64,000 bases of DNA from Ignavibacteria bacterium (lineage in GTDB: Bacteria; Bacteroidota; Ignavibacteria; Tepidaquicellales; Tepidaquicellaceae), in the NCBI GenBank assembly GCA_016704345.1, contig JADJAH010000013.1, forward strand, positions 1-64,000, given 5' to 3'. Below the pieces are notes generated by a model that was given only the letters and a program-made list of their open reading frames with translations, ran no database searches and was not told the DNA's origin. Within the stretch, counting starts at the first letter, position 1. Every line of letters starts with the position of its first letter. The position numbers and the translations under genes are program-made. Positions 58,122-64,000 of the stretch are shown piece after piece.

Positions 58122-58655
58122 TTGGAAAGCACTGTGACGATTATTCAGTTCATAGCTGACATTGTAGTTATTCTTTTGTTCATAGGGCTTGTGATACTTG
58201 TGATCAATATGATAAAGTATCTAAAGATCCTTGCAGAAAAAGTCGAGGGAATTTCGGTTAGCTTAGTTGATCTAAAGCCGAAAATTGAGTTAAGCCTCTC
58301 TAAAGTGAATGATCTCTCCGACAATATGAGTTCATTGTTTAATAATGTTAATGATCAGGTTGACAAAGTTGGTTTTGTTGTAAATAAATTTACAGATACA
58401 GCAAATGATGTTCTTGATCTGACAAACAATCTTCAGCAAAAAGTGCATACGCCTCTGATTGAAGGAGCCGGCACAATTTCGGCAATTAGCTCCGGTGTCA
58501 AAACTTTCATGGATGTCTGGAGTTCCGGCAAGCAAAGGCGCATTGCAAGAAAGAGAGACAGGAAGGTTGAAGAATTGACCGAATCAATAGAAGAGTTCAA
58601 CAAAGAACTTGATGAAGTTAATTCGCAATTGTCTGATCTTCAATCAAAGGACTGA
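58122..58655 (+). CDS. DUF948-family membrane protein
   Basis: An N-terminal membrane helix (TIIQFIADIVVILLFIGLVI) precedes a long coiled coil (LSKVNDLSDNMSSLFNNVND, FNKELDEVNSQLSDLQSKD), the usual DUF948 layout. The start is taken at TTG (58122), because GGAG lies six bases upstream; the GTG at 58116 is part of that ribosome site. It pairs with the YtxH gene 28 bp before; both are envelope stress-type proteins of unknown mechanism. Confidence 0.82.
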   Translation: MESTVTIIQFIADIVVILLFIGLVILVINMIKYLKILAEKVEGISVSLVDLKPKIELSLSKVNDLSDNMSSLFNNVNDQVDKVGFVVNKFTDTANDVLDLTNNLQQKVHTPLIEGAGTISAISSGVKTFMDVWSSGKQRRIARKRDRKVEELTESIEEFNKELDEVNSQLSDLQSKD

Positions 58656-58676
58656 TTAGATTTTAGAATGACCTAT

Positions 58677-58711
58677 AAGGCAGATTGAATAATTCAGTCT
58701 GCCTTTTTTTG
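58677..58711 (+). terminator. Terminator of the YtxH-DUF948 unit
   Basis: Stem AAGGCAGA / TCTGCCTT (58677-58684, 58698-58705) with a 13-nt loop, followed by a T run, 22 bp after the stop codon. Confidence 0.85.
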
Positions 58712-58768
58712 TTGAAGATATTCTAATGCCGGTTGCAATAAAGTGTTGAAATTCTCAAGTAGCTATAA

Positions 58769-58803
58769 AAAAGCCCGGCTTATTTGAAGCCGAGGCTTTT
58801 GTA
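58769..58803 (-). terminator. Terminator of the minus-strand T9SS gene
   Basis: Stem AAAAGCCCGGCTT / AAGCCGAGGCTTTT (58769-58781, 58787-58800), one base bulged, with A/T runs on both sides. It lies about 20 bp beyond the stop codon of the 58823 gene. Confidence 0.75.
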
Positions 58804-58822
58804 TTTATAAGTCATTGTTCAA

Positions 58823-60628
58823 TTACTTGATCAAAGTCATACGCTTTGTTTCAGTGAAACTATTAGTTCTGATCCTGTAAAAATAGACGCCCGAAGTTAG
58901 TACAGATCCGTCAAATTTGTATTCATAATTTCCCGGATTTACAACTTCATTGACAAGTGAATTCACTTCCTTCCCGGTCAGGTCGAATACTTTTAGCGAA
59001 ACAAAACTCTTCTCAGGAACTGAGAACCTGATACTTGTAGCCGGGTTAAAGGGATTCGGGTAGTTCTGTTCAAGTGCATACTTGTCCGGTAAATTTGTTC
59101 CTATCTGAGAAATGCTGATCTGATTATCTCGCTTGAAAGTAATGTTAAATGTCTGGCTCGATTTCAATGAATCACCGTTTAAAAATGCCCATACTGCCCA
59201 TTTGCCTGCAACGGAATCTCCGGGATTGAGACCCAGACCAGCAAGAATGCCGTCTACAGCCGAAGGCGTAACCGTGAGCACTGTATCACTTCCACTATTG
59301 TTGGAAGACAGACTCAGTATTACATTGCTTAACTCAGGCGCACCAAATTTCCATTTATAAGTTACTCCCTGAGCTGACTTTGACCATGTAATGTTTACAG
59401 GAGAAGTGTTTGTTGGATTACTTACAAAGGTGAGACCGGTTGGAGGAAACAAAAGATTAAAACCGGCAAGCCTGCTTCTTCGGAATGTAATGTTAAATAC
59501 CTGAGCTGATCTCAACGAGTCAACTCCATTGTATGCCCACACCGCCCATTGGCCCGCAACCGAATCACCGGGGTTCAATCCAAGTCCGGCAAGAATTCCA
59601 TCAACAGCGGCAGGCGTCACGGTAAGTACTGAATCAGTTCCTCCATTATTGGATGATAAGCTTAGTATCGTTGAACTGATATTTGGTGCACCGAATTTCC
59701 ATTTATACGAAGCTCCGTTGCCGGATTTTCTCCAGTTGATGTTTACAGGTGCATTATTCTCGGGAGAGGTAACAAGAGTGATCCCGGCTGGTGGGAAGAG
59801 AAGAGCGAATGAATTCAACAAGGGTTTTCTCTTGAATGTTATGTTGAATACCTGGGCTGATCTCAGGGAGTCAGTTCCGTTGTAAGCCCACACTGCCCAT
59901 TGTCCGGCAACAGAATCTCCCGGATTAAGACCTAAGCCGGCAAGTATTCCATCTACAGCAGCGGGAGTCACAGTCAGGCTTGTCTGAGTTCCGTTATTGT
60001 TGGAAGGCAGATTAAGTATTACGTTGCTGACTGATGGAGCGCCGAATTTCCATTTGTATGTAGCGCCGGCAACAGAGGAGCTCCAGGTAATGTCTATTGG
60101 ATTGCTGTTCGCCGGGTCAGAAAGGAATGTAATACCCGTAGGAGGAAACAAGAGATTAAAAGGCGCAAGAATTATTTTCCTTTTGAATGTAATATTGAAA
60201 GCTTGAACTGACCTGAGCGAGTCAGTTCCTCTGAAAGCCCATACCGCCCATTGCCCTGACACTGAATCACCAGGGTTAAGACCGAGTCCTGCCAAGATCC
60301 CGTCAACTGCCGCAGGAGTTACGGTAAGAGCTGTGGCAGTACCACTGCTGTTAGAAGAGAGGTTAAGAATTACATTGCTGACAGACGGTGCACCGAATTT
60401 CCATTTGTAAGTTGCGCCGGTACCGGCACTCGACCATGTAATGTCAACAGGTGTATTATTTCCTGGCTCAGTGACAAACGTAAGTCCTGTTGGCGGAAAC
60501 AACAGGTTAAAAGGATTCAAAGCCTGCGAGTGGGCATAGTTTGTCATTTGTGTAACCCCCCCGACAGTAAAAGAAAGCAGGAACATAATGAACAGTCTGA
60601 AACGGCCTTTTGCATTTTTCTTTTCCAT
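58823..60628 (-). CDS. T9SS-exported protein of four repeated ~100-residue domains
   Basis: The start is set at the ATG at 60628, just before a signal peptide (MEKKNAKGRFRLFIMFLLSF to about NYAHSQ); an ATG at 60667 adds 13 residues. Four tandem domains follow, each beginning FxLLFPPTGxTF and containing VxITWS, YKWKFGAP, TVTPAAVDGILAGLGLNPGD and GQWAVWAxxGxDSLRSxQ, ending FNITFKR. They fill almost the whole mature protein. The T9SS sorting domain is at the end (QNYPNPFNPATSI, final KRMTLIK). Single-protein repeats and high identity between domains suggest recent duplication. The function is unknown; an Ig-like binding role is an inference. Confidence 0.88.
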   Translation of the reverse strand: MEKKNAKGRFRLFIMFLLSFTVGGVTQMTNYAHSQALNPFNLLFPPTGLTFVTEPGNNTPVDITWSSAGTGATYKWKFGAPSVSNVILNLSSNSSGTATALTVTPAAVDGILAGLGLNPGDSVSGQWAVWAFRGTDSLRSVQAFNITFKRKIILAPFNLLFPPTGITFLSDPANSNPIDITWSSSVAGATYKWKFGAPSVSNVILNLPSNNNGTQTSLTVTPAAVDGILAGLGLNPGDSVAGQWAVWAYNGTDSLRSAQVFNITFKRKPLLNSFALLFPPAGITLVTSPENNAPVNINWRKSGNGASYKWKFGAPNISSTILSLSSNNGGTDSVLTVTPAAVDGILAGLGLNPGDSVAGQWAVWAYNGVDSLRSAQVFNITFRRSRLAGFNLLFPPTGLTFVSNPTNTSPVNITWSKSAQGVTYKWKFGAPELSNVILSLSSNNSGSDTVLTVTPSAVDGILAGLGLNPGDSVAGKWAVWAFLNGDSLKSSQTFNITFKRDNQISISQIGTNLPDKYALEQNYPNPFNPATSIRFSVPEKSFVSLKVFDLTGKEVNSLVNEVVNPGNYEYKFDGSVLTSGVYFYRIRTNSFTETKRMTLIK

Positions 60629-60821
60629 GTTATTCTCTTTTGGTTTATGATTAATTAATGAAATCAAACTTGTGCAAACTATTCATTGCATCAGTTGACT
60701 CAAAATCAAAAGATTTCAAAACATAGAAATTGGAGAGACCAATCCGGAATTTATAACCTTAAAATTACGGCTTGCAAGAAGTGTCTGAATATTCGCAGGT
60801 TAATTATTGTGCGGTGGGTTT

Positions 60822-62390
60822 TTATACTACCAGGATATCACTTAATTTTATTTTTGATTTTGCCCTGACTGAATCAGAGAAGGACACTTTACCGGACAGA
60901 CTCTCGATCCAGGAGAAAATATCAAAATACTCGGAGGCGTTTCCAAAGTTTTCTTTTTTGTAAACATTCCTGAGTTCATATTCAAACAATTCCAGGTGCT
61001 CTATCAGCGCCTTTCTTTCAGCAAAACCCGGAAGTTTGCACACCGACTTTAGAATCAGACTTTCTATTTTATAGAGTCTATCGGACTTCTTAAGGAATCT
61101 CTTGGCCGATTGATATTCATATTCAAGGTTGTCATAATTGCCAAGTTCATAATGAATAATCATGTTTAGAATTCTTGCAAACGCTTTATAATCCTGCCTT
61201 GACTCACTCTTATCGCTCAGGATTCTGTTAAGCCACTTGAGCGACTTTTCTTTCTCACCTGCTCCAAAGTAGAGGTAAGCAATTGAATAGATTACCTTAA
61301 GCTCTTCAGACTTGTTTATTCTGCCCTCGTATTGATGAAGCCAATCTGTTACCTCGTTGACCACCGATAAGCCCTCTTTGAAAAATCCTGAAATAATATA
61401 GATGTTCAACTCGAAGTTGTAAGACTTGAAATACATTTCAGTGAAATTGGGTGACGTTCCTGACATTCTGTGCTGATCAGAGATCTCTCTTTGTTTGCGG
61501 AGATAACTTATGCATCGCTTAAAATCCCTAAGGTTGTATGACATTGCAATTGCGTCACTCAGCGCATATAGGTGTTCTTTTATTCCACCTGCAACTTTTT
61601 CTGGATTTTTTTCGATAAGTTCCAATCGGCTGATTGTGTTTCTGAATGCATTCTTGTGGTCATTGATTCCATAGAAGAATAGATAATTGACAATGTAGTA
61701 AAGGTTCTTTGATCTTACCGATGTTGCTAAAGAATCACTCTTCATTAAAGGATGCCTTACTATCTTTTTGAATGCCTCTGCCTCAGCATTATTTCTTGAC
61801 ACACCTCTTCTTTTGAACAATGAAGACATTTTGAGATATAATGCATAGTATTCTGCGACGTTCTTCTGCTTCTCAAGCACATCCAATTCCTGCTCAAGCA
61901 TACTATCAACGTATTTGTCAAAGCCGGGTTCATTGATCTTCCTGTAGTCGAAATTCTTCTGATCCCTGATAATATCGGACAACTTTGAGAAACGTTCTTC
62001 TTCGAGTGCTTTTTTCTTTGCCCGGTTTAGGATCTGTTCAGACTGGTCAAACAAAGTTTTCTGAAAAAGTATTATATACTGATCCCTGAGGTTTGTGATC
62101 TGAGAATCAGTTGACTTGTCATCATTGAAACTAACGAGGCTCTTGAGGATCATATTGTACAGGTAGTTCTTTGCTGCTGTAAATTGTTTAACAAATTTTT
62201 CGTTCCTGAACTGTCGCTTTATCTCTGACTCGTTGTAGTTATCTTCCTGCTTGTTTATGGCATCAAAAAGTTTGAGATAATTATTGTCTTTATCACTGAT
62301 ATGTCTCTTTGCAAACTTCATGAAATAGCCTTTTTCCGGAACTGTCATCGAACGAATCAGTTTCCAAAGATCTTCTGAAGGTGTCTTCAA
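60822..62390 (-). CDS. Uncharacterised helical (TPR-like) protein (522 aa)
   Basis: Not recognised beyond its fold. The sequence is helical from end to end, with pairs of amphipathic helices of TPR-like length (SIAYLYFGAGEKEKSLKWLN, ARILNMIIHYELGNYDNLEY) and an N-terminal region (MTVPEKGYFMKFAKRHISDK) that is a recurrent opening in Bacteroidota hypothetical proteins. It has no signal peptide or membrane segment. It probably acts as a scaffold or regulator; nothing in the neighbourhood refines this. The gene is monocistronic. Confidence 0.8.
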   Translation of the reverse strand: MKTPSEDLWKLIRSMTVPEKGYFMKFAKRHISDKDNNYLKLFDAINKQEDNYNESEIKRQFRNEKFVKQFTAAKNYLYNMILKSLVSFNDDKSTDSQITNLRDQYIILFQKTLFDQSEQILNRAKKKALEEERFSKLSDIIRDQKNFDYRKINEPGFDKYVDSMLEQELDVLEKQKNVAEYYALYLKMSSLFKRRGVSRNNAEAEAFKKIVRHPLMKSDSLATSVRSKNLYYIVNYLFFYGINDHKNAFRNTISRLELIEKNPEKVAGGIKEHLYALSDAIAMSYNLRDFKRCISYLRKQREISDQHRMSGTSPNFTEMYFKSYNFELNIYIISGFFKEGLSVVNEVTDWLHQYEGRINKSEELKVIYSIAYLYFGAGEKEKSLKWLNRILSDKSESRQDYKAFARILNMIIHYELGNYDNLEYEYQSAKRFLKKSDRLYKIESLILKSVCKLPGFAERKALIEHLELFEYELRNVYKKENFGNASEYFDIFSWIESLSGKVSFSDSVRAKSKIKLSDILVV

Positions 62391-62783
62391 TTGTGGTCTT
62401 TTGTATTATTAAAAGCAGTTAGCTAGAACTAATGTTTGCAAGTATAGCAGTAACGTTCAAAGTTTCAATTCACTTCAATATTGTCAATCTGCTGAAATCA
62501 CATATTCTCCCGGTTGCTCTTGCAACTTTCGATTATTTTCTGATTCGTGCGTTCCAGTTGCATAGGTTTTGTTACAATAAAATATTATGACAGTTGTTAA
62601 TTTACAAATCAAAGGATTGAGAGACGTGTGAACTTTTTCTTAGTGAAGGTCTGTTAGCACAAGTTACCAAAACGGTAGTTAAATTCACAGCGAGCGACTT
62701 CTATGTTTTGACTATTTTTTGTTTCACCTTATATCATATTCTTGCTAACTTAACTAAATGTGAATTCAATCTATGCTCTTGAT
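62391..62783. promoter_or_regulatory. Divergent intergenic region (promoters expected)
   Basis: About 390 bp between the helical protein (minus) and the FG-GAP gene (plus). It is AT-rich, with TTTTTTGTTTC near 62714 and TTGCTAACTTAACTAAATG just before the plus-strand gene. I found no hairpin, repeat or RNA gene. Promoters for both genes are expected here from the orientation only. Confidence 0.4.
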
Positions 62784-64000
62784 ATGAGAATAATATTAGC
62801 ACTTATTGCAGTTATTCTGTCCGCTTCACTGATAAAGGCTCAGCAATTCGGAAGAGTTGACCTGAACATTCAGGGATTGTCTCACGGCAAAGCAAACTGG
62901 ATTGACATAAACTCTGACGGCAAGCTTGACTTCTTTGCAATTGGAAAGAATGAGATGCAAAAGCCGGTTGCATTGCTCTTTCTGAATTCAGACAGCGGAC
63001 AATTCATACAGCTTTTTACCGCTATACCCGGTGTGCTCAATGGTTCTGCGGCATGGAGTGACTTCGACAATGACGGTGATCTGGATCTGCTCATATCGGG
63101 ATTTAAGCAAACAGGTCAGAGCTTTAGCGCTTTTACAGCGGTTTATGTAAATGAACTTCCAAGCGGCTTCTTCAATCTCAATCAATATTTCCCTGCAGTA
63201 CACTCCGGTAGTGTGAGCTGGGTTGACTATGACAATGATTCGAGGAAGGACATATTCCTGACCGGTATCGGGATTGACGGGATGCCTGTCTGCAGATTCT
63301 TCAGAAATAACGGAGCATCTTTTGAAGAACAATTAGCTCCATTTCCGGCATTATACAATTCAACTGCAGAATGGAATGATTTTGACAAAGATGGCGACGC
63401 TGATCTGTTGCTTTCAGGACAAAGGAATGAAGATCCGAACTCCTATCTCACAAGAGTCTATATTAACACTTCAGGATTCTTTTCAGAATCTCCCACAGTA
63501 TTGCCACAGTTATCAAAAGGCTCGGCAGCCTTCGGAGATTTTGATTCGGACGGACATGCAGATATTGTGCTTAACGGTGAGTCAAACTCTGTAGGTCCCG
63601 GCAATTCGAATAACATACTGAAGATTTTTCACAACGAAGGAAACGGCATCTTTGAGGAGCATCAGGCAGGAATCATAGGAATATCTTCGGGTAAAGTGAT
63701 TTGGGCAGACTTTGATTGCGACGGATTTCTTGACATTCTTGCAACGGGCAATATGGAAAACAACGCATCCGGAATGACCCGCATATTCCGAAATACGGGA
63801 GAGAATTTTGTCGAAGTAATAAGTAATCTACCGGATATGATGAATGGATATGTGACAGCAGGTGATTTTGATAATGATAGAAAACTTGACATCTTAATGC
63901 TTGGACATAATTCAGAAGGTACAGTATTGACAACGGCGGTATTCAGAAATCTCATTCCCGTCATCAATGAACTTCCTGTTGAGCCCAAAGGACTTACTAC
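62784..64000 (+). CDS. Exported FG-GAP/VCBS seven-repeat protein, 3' end outside window
   Basis: An ATG at 62784 opens a signal peptide (MRIILALIAVILSASLIKAQ) and then seven repeats of about 55-60 residues. Each holds an Asp-rich calcium loop: DINSDGKLDFF, DFDNDGDLDLL, DYDNDSRKDIF, DFDKDGDADLL, DFDSDGHADIV, DFDCDGFLDIL, DFDNDRKLDIL. Seven such loops suggest a seven-bladed integrin-alpha-like propeller. After the seventh the sequence turns to a proline-rich linker (NELPVEPKGLTT) that probably begins a fibronectin-type domain. The frame is open to the last base, so the C-terminus, possibly a T9SS sorting domain as in its neighbours, is missing. No catalytic residues are evident. Confidence 0.88.
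   Translation, partial: MRIILALIAVILSASLIKAQQFGRVDLNIQGLSHGKANWIDINSDGKLDFFAIGKNEMQKPVALLFLNSDSGQFIQLFTAIPGVLNGSAAWSDFDNDGDLDLLISGFKQTGQSFSAFTAVYVNELPSGFFNLNQYFPAVHSGSVSWVDYDNDSRKDIFLTGIGIDGMPVCRFFRNNGASFEEQLAPFPALYNSTAEWNDFDKDGDADLLLSGQRNEDPNSYLTRVYINTSGFFSESPTVLPQLSKGSAAFGDFDSDGHADIVLNGESNSVGPGNSNNILKIFHNEGNGIFEEHQAGIIGISSGKVIWADFDCDGFLDILATGNMENNASGMTRIFRNTGENFVEVISNLPDMMNGYVTAGDFDNDRKLDILMLGHNSEGTVLTTAVFRNLIPVINELPVEPKGLT

Overview
The window looks like a chromosomal segment of a Bacteroidota/Chlorobiota-group bacterium, most likely an Ignavibacteria-type lineage. The evidence is five complete secreted proteins, plus a subtilase, that end in the type IX secretion (T9SS) sorting domain with the QNYPNPFNP signature. 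AT-rich intergenic DNA, weak or absent Shine-Dalgarno sequences and a possible Chlorobi-type carotenoid-tail gene trio point the same way. No rRNA, tRNA or CRISPR array was seen.

Layout. (1) 1-3090: remnants of three minus-strand genes that read as one conserved module (a protein with a PEIGELLIPEERPLEY-type stretch, an HEVGH metallopeptidase-like protein, and a Gly-rich helical protein). All are broken by indels and stops. (2) 4015-9919: a type I restriction-modification locus hsdR-hsdM-hsdS on the minus strand. hsdM is intact, hsdR carries a single homopolymer frameshift, and hsdS is broken several times. (3) 10087-11283: a REP-associated tyrosine transposase (IS200-like) flanked by palindromes, with a truncated second copy. 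(4) 11645-13290: an array of about 30 phased 21-bp repeats in front of an unrecognised helical protein gene. (5) 14226-29018: an island of T9SS-exported proteins (two 14-blade Asp-box proteins, an FG-GAP/PQQ-like propeller, a sialidase-fold protein, a subtilisin) separated by gene-end repeats, tandem A/T-rich arrays and strong terminators. (6) 29149-41794: housekeeping genes: clpC, fabH and ispE on the plus strand; dsbD, truA and two related envelope proteins on the minus strand; then nadE. (7) 41805-49485: gamma-glutamyltransferase, then acyltransferase / CrtC-like hydratase / glycosyltransferase (together a candidate carotenoid glycoside ester pathway), an M1 aminopeptidase and rarA. (8) 49490-58655: EamA transporter, dinB, a GNAT enzyme, a peptide-binding lipoprotein, an acyl-CoA synthetase, a DUF2905 protein, lpdA, and a YtxH/DUF948 pair. 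(9) 58823-64000: a T9SS protein made of four copies of a ~100-residue domain shared with two proteins of the island, a helical-repeat protein, and the start of a seven-repeat FG-GAP protein that runs off the window.

Two things stand out. First, the 1-5220 region is far more frame-broken than the rest, although its residues still read as conserved protein. That means either very recent decay or local base-calling error. Second, intergenic repeats are organised: two repeat families begin exactly at the stop codons of genes and always in the gene's orientation, palindromes are nested inside other repeats, and a shared accessory domain occurs eight times in three exported proteins.
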